NCBI RefSeq assembly: GCF_000720175.1
Contig: NZ_JOIX01000007.1
Coordinates: 95,723 to 159,722, forward strand
Source: Streptomyces sp. NRRL S-337
Lineage (GTDB): Bacteria > Actinomycetota > Actinomycetes > Streptomycetales > Streptomycetaceae
Direction: 5' to 3'
Length of the DNA: 64,000 nucleotides
The position numbers and the translations under genes are program-made. The notes under the pieces were generated by a model, which saw only the letters and a program-made list of their open reading frames with translations, did no database searches and was not told the DNA's origin. Shown here one piece after another: positions 34,251 through 42,925 of this stretch (positions within the stretch are counted from its first letter, which is position 1; each line of letters opens with the position of its first letter).

Positions 34251-35699
34251 TCACACCCCCCGGCTCACCGAGCTCATGTTGAAGTCCGGGACGCGCAGCG
34301 CCGGCATCGCCGCCCGGGTGAAGTAGTCGCTCCACTCCCGCGGCAGCGTGCGCTCCGTACGGCCCGCCTCCACCGCCCGGGACAGCAGGTCCACCGGCGA
34401 CTCGTTGAACCGGAAGTTGTTGACCTCGCCGGTCACCTCGCCGTTCTCGACCAGATAGACGCCGTCCCGGGTCAGCCCGGTCAGCAGCAGCGTCGCCGGG
34501 TCCACCTCGCGGATGTACCACAGGCAGGTCAGCAGCAGCGCCGGCCCGTCGTGCCCCGCGGACGCCACCATCTCCTCCAGCGAGCGCGAACCGTCGCCCT
34601 CCAGAAGGAGGTTGTCGATGCCGGGAGCCACCGGCAGACCGGTCAGGCCGGCGCTGTGCCGGGTGGCGACCAGCCGGTTCAGCACGCCCTCGCGCACCCA
34701 CTCGGTGCCCGTCAGCGGCAGCCCGTTGTCGAAGACCGACGCGTCGTCCCCGGAGGAGTGCGCCAGCACGAACGGCGCGCACTCCAGGCCGGGCGCCCGC
34801 GGGTCGCTGCGCAGGGTCAGCGGCAGCTCGCTCAGCCGCTCACCGATCCGGGTGCGGTCCGCCGGCCGGTCCGCCGGCCCGCCCGCGCCCTCGGCCGGCC
34901 GGGAGAAGACCGTACGGCCCTCCGCGGCGTCCCGGGCCCCGGCGGACCACATCTGGTAGATCAGCAGGTCGGCGACGGCGGTCGGCGGCAGCAGCGTCTC
35001 GTACCGCCCGGCGGGCAGCTCCACCCGCCGCTCCGCCCAGGCCAGCCGCCGGCCCAGCTCGGCGTCCAGCTCCCGCGGGTCGACGTCGGTGAAGTCGCGA
35101 GTCGCCCGCCCGGCCCAGGCCGAACGGGGCGCCGCCGCGCCGGGGGCCGCCGCCTTGGCGTTCAGCTCCAGCGTTCCGGTGGGCTGGTCGTGCCGCAGCC
35201 GCAGCCCGGCCGAGGTGCCCAGGTACGACGAGACCACGCCGTGCTGCGCGAAGCCGTACAGCTCGCGCCCGGCCGCCCGGGCCTGCTTGAAGGCCTCGCC
35301 CAGCGCCGGGGCGAACGCCGCGAACACCTCCGAGGAGGTCTCGGCCGGCGCGTCGGTGAAGTCCGCGGCCGCCTTCTCACCGCCGACCAGCGGCTGGGCG
35401 TCCTCGGCCGGACCGGCGTCCCGCGCCGCCGCCTCCGCCGCCCGCACCAGCGGCTCCAGCTCGTCCGCGGTCACCGCCGAGCGCGAGACGACCCCGGAGG
35501 CGGTGCCCTCCGCGCCGTTCACGGTGGCCACCACCGTCAGGGTCCGCCCCCGGGTGACGCCGTTGGTGGTGAGCGCGTTGCGCGCCCAGCGCAGATTGGC
35601 GTCGGAGTGCTCGTCGGCGATGACGACACACCCGTCGGCGCGGGACAACGCAAGGGCACGCTCGACGATCTCGTGCGGCGCAGTGGTGCGACGGCTCAT
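34251..35699 (-). CDS. TldD/PmbA family protein, PmbA (TldE)-like partner
   Basis: This 482-residue protein resembles PmbA/TldE, the subunit of the TldD/TldE metalloprotease without the zinc motif. It lacks HExxxH and has the C-terminal GEVTGEVNNFRFNESPVDLLS motif typical of the partner subunit. The ATG at 35699 is preceded by a GGAGG. In E. coli the pair degrades peptides such as microcin B17 precursors and CcdA. The catalytic partner lies at 36828-38363 on the same strand, unusually separated by an unrelated gene. Confidence 0.88.
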   Translation of the reverse strand: MSRRTTAPHEIVERALALSRADGCVVIADEHSDANLRWARNALTTNGVTRGRTLTVVATVNGAEGTASGVVSRSAVTADELEPLVRAAEAAARDAGPAEDAQPLVGGEKAAADFTDAPAETSSEVFAAFAPALGEAFKQARAAGRELYGFAQHGVVSSYLGTSAGLRLRHDQPTGTLELNAKAAAPGAAAPRSAWAGRATRDFTDVDPRELDAELGRRLAWAERRVELPAGRYETLLPPTAVADLLIYQMWSAGARDAAEGRTVFSRPAEGAGGPADRPADRTRIGERLSELPLTLRSDPRAPGLECAPFVLAHSSGDDASVFDNGLPLTGTEWVREGVLNRLVATRHSAGLTGLPVAPGIDNLLLEGDGSRSLEEMVASAGHDGPALLLTCLWYIREVDPATLLLTGLTRDGVYLVENGEVTGEVNNFRFNESPVDLLSRAVEAGRTERTLPREWSDYFTRAAMPALRVPDFNMSSVSRGV

Positions 35700-35845
35700 C
35701 GACCGGCCTCCTGGGTGGTGTTCACGACGCTGACGCCCTCGGAGAGGACCGACGTGCACCCGCATGGCGCGGCCCGCCCTCCCCCCTCTTCTTACCGGTT
35801 CGCACGGAGTCGCGTCACGACTTCACCGTGGGGGAGGCACCCGGC

Positions 35846-36697
35846 TCACTGCGATGAGCCACCCTCAAGACGGCTCAGCATGAGCGAAAGGGCGCTGCTC
35901 GCATCGTTGCGGTTCTGCTCCTGCGATCCCGTTCCTGATCTGTCCACCTCGGTGGTCAAGACGAAATTTCCCTTACGGCCGGTGAGGTACGTGTAGTAAG
36001 TGTCGACCTTATTGCCATTTTCGTCCGAGACCTCATGGCCTTCCTCGGCCACCACTTCATCAAAACCTTTCAGCTCTGGAATGTTGATCTCGTGGACATC
36101 TTCAAGCTGTGTTTTTCCAGATCTTTGCGTGGGGCATCGCTGCAAGGCCTCGCGCTTCTCGGTCAAGCCGTACTGGGCCGAATCCGCTGCTTTGTAGGCA
36201 GTGGTCCCAGAGTAGGCAAGGACTGCCTTGTCCGGTGTCTGGGACGAGCGCAACAGGGTGGTGAACGCACCGGCAATCGGTTGTGTCGACCAATTACAGT
36301 TCTGGTCAACTGTGATTTCGTTCAGATCGCTGTTCTCGTAGGGATCCTGTGCCACATATCCGCTGCCCCAGTCCGCAGGCTTCAGCGTCACGCTTTTCAC
36401 GACAGCGCTGGCTGCAGCAACTGAGTCGACGCTCGGAATGCTGGACGGTTCGCCGGAATTCGCGTTGGGGGAGGGGCTGCCCGAAGGATTTCCACCGCCG
36501 TTGCCGGCGGTGGAAGCGAAGGCGATCGCGACTGCGATCGCCACGACGGCGACGGCGGTGCCGATGAGCACCGGCGGAGTGCGCCACCAGGGGCGTCGAG
36601 GGGGCGGGGTGCCGGGCGCCGGGGCATGCCCGGGCAGCGGGCCGCTCGGAGGCCCGGCAGGCGGGCCGGTCGGTGGTGGAGAGCTCACGTGCCTCAT
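35846..36697 (-). CDS. Unrecognised single-pass membrane protein of foreign base composition
   Basis: This 283-residue protein has a Pro-rich cytoplasmic start, one hydrophobic segment (residues about 42-62), a Ser/Asn/Gly linker and a soluble outer domain of about 200 residues that contains two cysteines (QNCNW, QRCPTQ). I do not recognise it. The DNA of the outer domain (about 35900-36450) is clearly poorer in G+C than all neighbours, with many A/T third positions. It lies between the two tldD/pmbA genes, which are usually adjacent. The start is the ATG at 36697, with a GTG three codons later as alternative. Import by transfer is an inference from composition. Confidence 0.7.
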   Translation of the reverse strand: MRHVSSPPPTGPPAGPPSGPLPGHAPAPGTPPPRRPWWRTPPVLIGTAVAVVAIAVAIAFASTAGNGGGNPSGSPSPNANSGEPSSIPSVDSVAAASAVVKSVTLKPADWGSGYVAQDPYENSDLNEITVDQNCNWSTQPIAGAFTTLLRSSQTPDKAVLAYSGTTAYKAADSAQYGLTEKREALQRCPTQRSGKTQLEDVHEINIPELKGFDEVVAEEGHEVSDENGNKVDTYYTYLTGRKGNFVLTTEVDRSGTGSQEQNRNDASSALSLMLSRLEGGSSQ

Positions 36698-36827
36698 CTA
36701 CCACCGGTGGCAACGGCTCCCCGGCGCCGAGCATGAATTCACCTGACTGACCGGCGAAGGGCAGGCGAGCAGATCTGCGCCGGGCGGGGTGGCCGCGCCC
36801 CTGTCCGGGGCCGGCGCAGGCCACCCG

Positions 36828-38363
36828 TCAGGCGCGGCCCGCCTCGCTCGACGTGTTCAGGATGTTCACGTCCCGGAACAGCGCGGACGGGCAGCCGTGC
36901 GACACCGCCGCGACCTGTCCGGGCTGCGCCTTTCCACAGTTGAATGCCCCACCCAGGACGTACGTCTGCGGACCACCCACCGCCTCCATGGACCCCCAGA
37001 ACTCCGGGGTGATGCCCTGGTAGGCGACGTCCCGGAGCTGCCCGCAAAGGCGCCCGTTCCGGATCGCGTATGCCCTCTGTTGAGTGAATTGGAAGTTGTA
37101 CCGCTGCATGTCGATCGACCACGAGCGGTCGCCCACCACGTAGATGCCGCGCTCCACGCCCGTGATCAGCTCCTCGGTGGACGGTCCGCCGGGCGCCGGC
37201 TGCAGGGACACGTTCGCCATCCGCTGCACGGGGACGTGGCCCGGCGAGTCCGCGTAGGCACATCCGTTGGAACGCGCGAAACCGGTCAACTTGGCGATCC
37301 TGCGGTCGAGTTGGTAGCCGACCAGGATGCCGTCCCGGACCAGGTCCCAGGACTGCGCGGCCACCCCCTCGTCGTCGTAGCCGATCGTGGCGAGACCGTG
37401 CTCGGCGGTGCGGTCGCCGGTCACGTTCATCAGCGGGGAGCCGTACGCCAGCTTCCCGAGCTGGTCGAAGGTGGCGAAGGAGGTGCCGGCGTACGCCGCC
37501 TCGTAGCCCAGCGCCCGGTCCAGCTCGGTCGCGTGCCCGATCGACTCGTGGATCGTCAGCCACAGATTGGACGGATCCACCACCAGGTCGTAACGGCCGG
37601 GCTCGACGCTGGGCGCGCACATCTTCCGGGCGAGGTGCTCCGGCATCCGGGCCAGCTCCTCGTCCCAGTCCCAGTGGCCGCCGGTCAGGTACTCCCAGCC
37701 GCGGCCCACCGGCGGGGCGAGGGTGCGCATCGAGTCGAAGTCGCCGCTGTCGGGGTCCACCGCGACCGCGGTCAGCTGCGGGTGCAGCCGGACGCGCTGC
37801 TGCGTGGTGCTGGTGCCCGCGGTGTCCGCGTAGAACTTGTTCTCCTGGACGGTCATCAGCGAGGCGTCCGCGTGGGCCACGCCGTCGGCGGCCAGCAGCC
37901 GGGAGCTCCACTCCGCCAGCAGCTCCGTCTTGTCCGCGTCCGGCACGTCGAACGGGTTGATCTCGTACGAGGACACCCACGTACGGTCCGGATGCGCGGC
38001 CTCGTCCGCCAGCTCGACACGCTCCTCGGAGCCGGCGGCCTTGATGACCTTCGCCGAGAGCTTCGCCATCGCCACCGCCTGCGCGGCCACCCGCGCCGCG
38101 GCGTCCATCGTCAGGTCCACCCCGGACGCGAAGCCCCAGGCCCCGTCATGCACCACCCGAACCGCGTACCCCAGGTCGGTGGTGTCGGAGGTGCCGGACG
38201 TCCGGGCGTCGCGGAGCCGCCAGGACGCCTCGCGGATCCGCTCCAGGCGGAAGTCCGCGTGCGTGGCGCCCAGGGCGCGGGCCCGGGCCAGCGCGGCGTC
38301 GGCCAGCGCGCGCAGCGGCAGCGCCAGGAACGATGCGTCGAGGGCATGGGGTGCAGCGGCCAA
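36828..38363 (-). CDS. tldD: TldD metalloprotease, catalytic subunit
   Basis: This 511-residue protein carries the zinc motif HESIGH at residues 272-277 (two histidine ligands and the catalytic Glu) and the cysteine ligand in GAFNCGKAQPGQ near residue 477. The family forms a closed heterodimer with TldE/PmbA that digests unfolded peptides inside a cavity. The start is TTG at 38363, supported by GGGAGGA spaced six bases away and by the absence of a better start. The PmbA-like partner is 1.1 kb downstream, beyond the AT-richer gene. Confidence 0.93.
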   Translation of the reverse strand: MAAAPHALDASFLALPLRALADAALARARALGATHADFRLERIREASWRLRDARTSGTSDTTDLGYAVRVVHDGAWGFASGVDLTMDAAARVAAQAVAMAKLSAKVIKAAGSEERVELADEAAHPDRTWVSSYEINPFDVPDADKTELLAEWSSRLLAADGVAHADASLMTVQENKFYADTAGTSTTQQRVRLHPQLTAVAVDPDSGDFDSMRTLAPPVGRGWEYLTGGHWDWDEELARMPEHLARKMCAPSVEPGRYDLVVDPSNLWLTIHESIGHATELDRALGYEAAYAGTSFATFDQLGKLAYGSPLMNVTGDRTAEHGLATIGYDDEGVAAQSWDLVRDGILVGYQLDRRIAKLTGFARSNGCAYADSPGHVPVQRMANVSLQPAPGGPSTEELITGVERGIYVVGDRSWSIDMQRYNFQFTQQRAYAIRNGRLCGQLRDVAYQGITPEFWGSMEAVGGPQTYVLGGAFNCGKAQPGQVAAVSHGCPSALFRDVNILNTSSEAGRA

Positions 38364-38535
38364 GGCGTCCTCCCGTAGTCGGCGCCTGCATCATGCCTTG
38401 TGGCGGGCGCGCGGCCCAGAGGACTGGGGGTGTGGCACGGCGCGTCGGCCACCGTGGGTGGTGGTTCTGTGGGGACCCGACAGAGGGCGGCGCGCGCGCC
38501 TGTCCGGGCTCGATTCCCCGGAAGGGCCCTGTGAC

Positions 38536-38551
38536 CGATAGTTTCGTATCG
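38536..38551. promoter_or_regulatory. Inverted repeat before fabG
   Basis: CGATA (38536-38540) and TATCG (38547-38551) form a small inverted repeat with a 6-base centre 37 bases before the fabG start, in an AT-rich patch that may also hold the promoter. It could be an operator for a fatty-acid regulator; no direct support. Confidence 0.3.
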
Positions 38552-38587
38552 AACGCAGGACGGACAGGAAACGGAAAGGGTGATCTC

Positions 38588-39292
38588 TTGAGCCGCTCGG
38601 TTCTGGTCACCGGAGGTAACCGCGGCATCGGCCTCGCCATTGCCCGGTCCTTCGCCGAGGCAGGCGACAAGGTCGCCATCACCTACCGCTCGGGCGAGCC
38701 GCCCGCGGGATTTTTGGCCGTGAAGTGCGACATCACGGACAGCGAGCAGGTCGAGCAGGCGTACAAGGAGATCGAGGAGAAGCACGGGCCGGTCGAGGTG
38801 CTGGTGGCGAACGCCGGCGTCACCCGTGACCAGCTGCTGATGCGGATGTCCGAGGAGGACTTCACCTCGGTCCTGGAGACCAACCTCACCGGCACGTTCC
38901 GGGTGGTCAAGCGCGCCAACCGTGCGATGCTGCGGGCCCGCAAGGGACGGATCGTGCTGATCTCGTCCGTGGTGGGTCTGATGGGCGGCGCGGGACAGGC
39001 GAACTACGCCGCCTCCAAGGCCGGTCTGGTGGGCTTCGCCCGCTCGCTCGCGCGCGAGCTGGGCAGCCGCAACATCACCGTCAACGTCGTCGCGCCGGGC
39101 TTCGTCGACACCGACATGACCCGGGTGCTCACCGACGAGCAGCGGGAGAACATCGTCAAGCAGGTGCCGCTCGCGCGTTACGCGCAGCCCGAGGAGGTCG
39201 CTTCCTCGGTCCGCTTCCTGGCCTCCGACGAGGCCGCTTACATCACCGGAGCCGTCATTCCCGTCGACGGCGGATTGGGCATGGGTCACTGA
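38588..39292 (+). CDS. fabG: 3-oxoacyl-[acyl-carrier-protein] reductase
   Basis: This 234-residue NADPH-dependent reductase of fatty acid synthesis has TGGNRGIG at residues 8-15, VANAG in strand four and the catalytic triad S127, Y140 and K144 (NYAASKAG). The TTG start at 38588 with the strong GGAAAGGGTGA ribosome site gives the same length as known actinomycete FabG. It is followed 5 bases later by fabI, the pairing known as mabA-inhA in mycobacteria. Confidence 0.95.
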   Translation: MSRSVLVTGGNRGIGLAIARSFAEAGDKVAITYRSGEPPAGFLAVKCDITDSEQVEQAYKEIEEKHGPVEVLVANAGVTRDQLLMRMSEEDFTSVLETNLTGTFRVVKRANRAMLRARKGRIVLISSVVGLMGGAGQANYAASKAGLVGFARSLARELGSRNITVNVVAPGFVDTDMTRVLTDEQRENIVKQVPLARYAQPEEVASSVRFLASDEAAYITGAVIPVDGGLGMGH

Positions 39293-39297
39293 TCAGC

Positions 39298-40068
39298 ATG
39301 AGTGGAATCCTCGCAGGCAAGCGCATCCTCGTGACGGGCGTTCTGACCGAGTCGTCGATCGCGTTCCAGGCGGCCAAGGTCGCCCAGAACGAGGGCGCCG
39401 AGGTCATCCTCACCGGCTTCGGCCGGCTCTCCCTGGTGGAGCGGATCGCCAAGCGCCTCCCCAAGGAGGCCCCGGTCATCGAGCTGGACGTCACCAACCA
39501 GGAGCACCTGGACGGCCTGGCCGACAAGATCCGCGAGCACCAGGGCGACGGTGCCCGCCTCGACGGCATCGTGCACTCCATCGCCTTCGGCCCCCAGGGC
39601 GCCTTCAACTTCCTGGAGGCCGACTGGGAGGACGTCAGCACCGCGGTCCAGGTCTCGGCGTACTCCTACAAGTCGCTGACCATGGCCTGCCTGCCGCTCA
39701 TGGAGCACGGCGGCGCGGTCGTCGGCCTCACCTTCGACGCGCAGATCGCCTGGCCGAAGTACGACTGGATGGGCGTGGCCAAGGCGGCGCTGGAGAGCAC
39801 CAACCGCTACCTGGCGCGCGACCTCGGCCCGAAGGGCATCCGCTGCAACCTGGTCTCGGCCGGCCCGATCAAGTCGATGGCCGCCAAGTCCATCCCCGGC
39901 TTCGAGGAGCTGGCGGACGTGTGGAACCACCGCGCCCCGATCGGCTGGGACCTGGCCGACCCGGAGCCGGCCGGCCGCGGCGTGGTCGGCATGCTGTCCG
40001 ACTTCTTCCCGCGGACGACCGGTGAGATCGTGCACGTCGACGGCGGCGTCCACATGATGGGCGCCTGA
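39298..40068 (+). CDS. fabI: NADH-dependent enoyl-[acyl-carrier-protein] reductase (InhA type)
   Basis: This 256-residue protein catalyses the last reduction of the fatty acid elongation cycle. It has the FabI signs: ILVTGVLTESSIA at the N-terminus instead of the SDR TGxxxGxG, IVHSIAFGP, and the catalytic pair Y155 and K162 (YDWMGVAK, spacing of seven). The relation is closest to mycobacterial InhA, the target of isoniazid and triclosan. It is co-transcribed with fabG; a 16-bp hairpin follows at 40127-40161. Confidence 0.96.
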   Translation: MSGILAGKRILVTGVLTESSIAFQAAKVAQNEGAEVILTGFGRLSLVERIAKRLPKEAPVIELDVTNQEHLDGLADKIREHQGDGARLDGIVHSIAFGPQGAFNFLEADWEDVSTAVQVSAYSYKSLTMACLPLMEHGGAVVGLTFDAQIAWPKYDWMGVAKAALESTNRYLARDLGPKGIRCNLVSAGPIKSMAAKSIPGFEELADVWNHRAPIGWDLADPEPAGRGVVGMLSDFFPRTTGEIVHVDGGVHMMGA

Positions 40069-40126
40069 CGGCCCCCTCGCCTCCTTACGCCGTACCCCGG
40101 TACGCCGTACTCGCGCGTCGCACTCC

Positions 40127-40161
40127 GTACTGCCCGTCCCGGTCGCCGGGGCGGGCAGTAC
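40127..40161. terminator. Bidirectional terminator after fabI
   Basis: GTACTGCCCGTCCCGG (40127-40142) pairs with CCGGGGCGGGCAGTAC (40146-40161), 15 of 16 pairs plus one G-U wobble, loop TCG. Confidence 0.7.
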
Positions 40162-40261
40162 GCGTTGTGGCCTGCGCGACCTCTCGACCGAGGCGAGGGA
40201 CCGTCCGACCGCCCCGTGACCAGGGCACCAGCCCCCGACCCCCGGCCCCGCCCACCACCCC

Positions 40262-40957
40262 CTAACGCTCCGCCGAGCTCTCCAGTACCCCCGCCCGGCA
40301 CCCGAAGGGATGGGTGCTGGCCTCGGCCGCGGCGCGATCCCCGTCGCCCGCGCGGATCGCCTCGACCAGGCGGGAGTGGTCCATGTGCGCCTCCGGACGC
40401 AGCTCCTCGCCGACGTCCGCCCGGAGGAAGTCGCGCAGCACCCCGCCGAGGTCGGCGTAGATCTCGGCCAGCACCTCGTTGTGCGAGGCGGACACGATGG
40501 CCATGTGCAGGGTCGCGTCCGCCTCCACGAACGCCTCCGCGGCACCGGACTCCCAGGCCCGCTCGCGCCGCTCCAGCAGGGTGTCGATCTGCCGTAGGTC
40601 CTGCTCGGTGCGGCGGCGCGCGGCGAGCCGGGCGGCGGCCGCCTCCAGGGCGCTGCGCAGCTCGGCGACGTGCCCCGGCTCGGCGGCCGCGAACCGGCGG
40701 TTCATCACCCCGGCCAGTTCACTGGTCGCCACCACGTACGTGCCGGAGCCCTGCCGGATGTCCAGCAGCCCGTTGTGCGCCAGCGCCCGCACGGCCTCGC
40801 GGACGGTGTTGCGGGCCACCCCGAGCTGCTCGACGAGTTCCGGCTCGGTCGGGATGCGCGAACCCACCGGCCACTCGCCGGAGGTGATCTGGGCGCGCAG
40901 CTGCGCGATCACCTGGTCGGCCAGGGCGGAGCGGCGGGGCGAGGTCAGAGGCGGCAT
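40262..40957 (-). CDS. FadR/GntR family regulator divergent from an MFS transporter
   Basis: The ATG at 40957 with GGAG upstream gives 231 residues. The winged HTH (residues 10-70) holds GSRIPTEPELVEQLGVARNTVREAVRALAHNGLL, typical of GntR. The rest is an all-helical FCD domain with the metal-binding pattern (HMAIVSASHNEVL, HMDHSRLVEAI), so ligands such as carboxylic acids are expected. It faces a CynX-type transporter gene; the 15-base inverted repeat at 41083-41097 covering its -10 is a candidate target. Confidence 0.88.
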   Translation of the reverse strand: MPPLTSPRRSALADQVIAQLRAQITSGEWPVGSRIPTEPELVEQLGVARNTVREAVRALAHNGLLDIRQGSGTYVVATSELAGVMNRRFAAAEPGHVAELRSALEAAAARLAARRRTEQDLRQIDTLLERRERAWESGAAEAFVEADATLHMAIVSASHNEVLAEIYADLGGVLRDFLRADVGEELRPEAHMDHSRLVEAIRAGDGDRAAAEASTHPFGCRAGVLESSAER

Positions 40958-41082
40958 GGCAGCGCTCCGGTGTGCGGGGGACGGACGGACGACGACGGCG
41001 CGGCGCCCGGCGGGTCCTCCCGGCCCCCGGTGCCGGCCGGGACAGCAGAGGCTATCGACATCGGCTGGACAAGTATTCATCC

Positions 41083-41097
41083 CATGATTCTATGATG
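41083..41097. promoter_or_regulatory. Operator-like repeat overlapping the MFS promoter
   Basis: CATGATTCTATGATG has symmetrical CATnAT and ATnATG halves around a 3-base centre. It overlaps TATGAT (41091-41096), a near-ideal -10 box 7 bases before the ATG at 41104. A bound GntR dimer would block this promoter. Confidence 0.5.
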
Positions 41098-41103
41098 ACT
41101 CCC

Positions 41104-42423
41104 ATGGCAGACGAAGACCTCGCGACCGTCGGCACCGAAGCCGACGCCCGTACGACCACCACCGCCCCGGCGCCCGACGGCACCGGGGCGCAGCCGGACG
41201 CCGCGACCGGAACCCCGGGGAGCGCCCCGGCCGCCGGGCGCTGGCTGCCGCGGATCGTGATCGCCGGTCTCGTCCTGGCGGCGCTCAACCTCCGCCCGGC
41301 CATCACCAGCCTCGGCGCGCTCCTGGAGGAGGTCCGCGACGGCCTCGGCATGAGCGGCACCCTCGCCGGGCTGCTCACCTCCGTGCCGCCGCTGTGCTTC
41401 GCGGTCTTCGGGTTCGCCGCGCCCCGGCTGGCCCGGCGCTGGGGGCCCGGCGCGATCGTCTGCGCGGGTATGGCCGCGATCGCCGTGGGCGTCGTGGTGC
41501 GCCCGTACGCCGGCGGCACCGGCGGGTTCCTCGCCGCCAGCGCGCTCGCCCTGGCCGGCATCGCGGTCAGCAACGTGCTGATGCCGGTCGTGATCAAGAG
41601 CTGGTTTCCTGACCGGGTCGGCCCGCTGACCGGGCTGTACTCGATGGCGCTGGCCCTGGGAACCTCGCTCGCCGCGGCGGTCACCGTGCCCATGACCCGG
41701 GCCCTGGGCGGCAGTTGGCGCACCGGGCTGGCCGTGTGGGCGGGGCTCGCCGCGGTCGCCGTGCTGCCGTGGCTCGCGGTCGTACGACAGCGCGCCACGG
41801 CCTCCGGGCCGGCCGCGGGCGGCGCGCGTACGGGGCAGGCCCCGCTGCGGATCACCTCGTCGCCGACCGCCTGGGCACTCGCCGTCTTCTTCGGCCTCCA
41901 GGCCACCGCCGCGTACATCACCATGGGCTGGATGCCGCAGATCTTCCGCGACGCCGGGGTCTCGGCCCAGACCGCGGGGGTGCTGCTCGCGGTCACCATG
42001 GCGATGGGGGTCCCGCTGTCCTTCGTGCTGCCGCGACTGGCGTCCCGGATGCGGCATCAGGGTCCGCTCGCGGTGCTCCTGGGGATCTGCGGGCTGGCCG
42101 GCTATACGGGGCTGTGGCTGGCGCCGGCCGCCGGGGCGTGGGCCTGGGCGCTGCTGATGGGCATCTCCAACTGCTCGTTCCCGCTCGCCCTGACCATGAT
42201 CGGCATGCGCTCGACCAGCTCCGCCGGTGTCGTCAAGCTGTCCGCCTTCGCCCAGAGCGTCGGCTATCTGATCTCCATCCCCGGCCCGCTGCTGGTCGGC
42301 ACGCTCTACCAGCACAGCGGCGGCTGGAGCCTGCCGATCGCCCTGATGGCGGGCCTGATGGTGCCGCAGATCGCGGTCGGCGTGCTGGCCGGCCGGGACC
42401 GCCGGATCGAGGACGAGGCGTGA
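41104..42423 (+). CDS. MFS transporter, CynX/NimT type
   Basis: The ATG at 41104 lies 7 bases after a near-consensus -10 box, so the mRNA is probably leaderless and this start is preferred to the ATGs at 41092 and 41095. The 439-residue protein has a disordered 45-residue N-terminus and 12 helices. LNLRPAITSLGALLEEV and the ITMGWMPQIFRDAG stretch in the second half resemble the CynX/NimT (cyanate or nitroimidazole exporter-like) subfamily. The substrate is unknown. The divergent FadR-type regulator suggests control by an organic acid. Confidence 0.85.
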   Translation: MADEDLATVGTEADARTTTTAPAPDGTGAQPDAATGTPGSAPAAGRWLPRIVIAGLVLAALNLRPAITSLGALLEEVRDGLGMSGTLAGLLTSVPPLCFAVFGFAAPRLARRWGPGAIVCAGMAAIAVGVVVRPYAGGTGGFLAASALALAGIAVSNVLMPVVIKSWFPDRVGPLTGLYSMALALGTSLAAAVTVPMTRALGGSWRTGLAVWAGLAAVAVLPWLAVVRQRATASGPAAGGARTGQAPLRITSSPTAWALAVFFGLQATAAYITMGWMPQIFRDAGVSAQTAGVLLAVTMAMGVPLSFVLPRLASRMRHQGPLAVLLGICGLAGYTGLWLAPAAGAWAWALLMGISNCSFPLALTMIGMRSTSSAGVVKLSAFAQSVGYLISIPGPLLVGTLYQHSGGWSLPIALMAGLMVPQIAVGVLAGRDRRIEDEA

Positions 42424-42484
42424 GCGCCGGCCGGGTGCCCCGCCCCGGGCTCACGGCCGGATCCGCGGGTGCGACACTGGGCCC

Positions 42485-42604
42485 ATGCCAGTGCTCGAAC
42501 CGAATCCGCAGGGCAGCCAGAAGAAGCTGCTCCTCGTGCTGGGCCTCATGCTCGGTGTGACCGTCGTCGTCGCGATCATCGCGAGCATCGCCGCGCCACG
42601 ATGA
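42485..42604 (+). CDS. SGM_5486 family transporter-associated small protein
   Basis: A 39-codon reading frame too short for usual gene finders starts at the ATG at 42485 and ends TGA at 42604. It begins MPVLEPNPQGSQKKLLLVLG and continues with one membrane helix, ending in IASIAAPR. I recall this pattern from the actinomycete family called SGM_5486 transporter-associated protein, which lies directly after transporter genes. Here it follows the MFS gene by 61 bases. A helper role is presumed from the location. Confidence 0.75.
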   Translation: MPVLEPNPQGSQKKLLLVLGLMLGVTVVVAIIASIAAPR

Positions 42605-42720
42605 GGGCTGCCGCGCCACGGTGAGGGCTGCCGCGCCGTGCGGCGGGCCGCTGAGGTACGGCCGTCCGGTCGGCCCGGTCCGGCCGCTGGGGTACAGCCG
42701 GTGCGGCCGCTGGGGTACAG
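42590..42720 (+). repeat. Two short tandem repeat arrays after the small transporter-associated gene
   Basis: A 20-base unit covering the stop codon of the small gene (42590-42609) recurs at 42610-42629 with one change, and partly again at 42630-42637. Next, a 23-base unit at 42675-42697 recurs at 42698-42720 with one change (core CGGCCGCTGGGGTACAG). Both lie in the 321-base gap before the next gene; the rest of the gap holds a hairpin at 42752-42775. Confidence 0.7.
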
Positions 42721-42751
42721 ACGGTCCTGCCCCCGGCCGGGGGAGACGGCC

Positions 42752-42775
42752 GGGGTGGGGGAAACCCCCATCCCC
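42752..42775 (+). terminator. GC hairpin
   Basis: GGGGTGGGGG (42752-42761) pairs with CCCCCATCCCC (42765-42775) with one bulged T and an AAA loop, followed by TAAGG. Confidence 0.55.
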
Positions 42776-42925
42776 TAAGGGACCGGTATCAGGGATAAGT
42801 GGGGGGCTTCCCGGATAGGAACGGCCGCCGGTGATCCGTAGCTTCGAAGTACACCGCACAGCGCGGTGGCCGAGCCGCAGCCCGCGGCCGCGCAGCCCCT
42901 TCGATGCGTTACGGAGGCGATCCCC

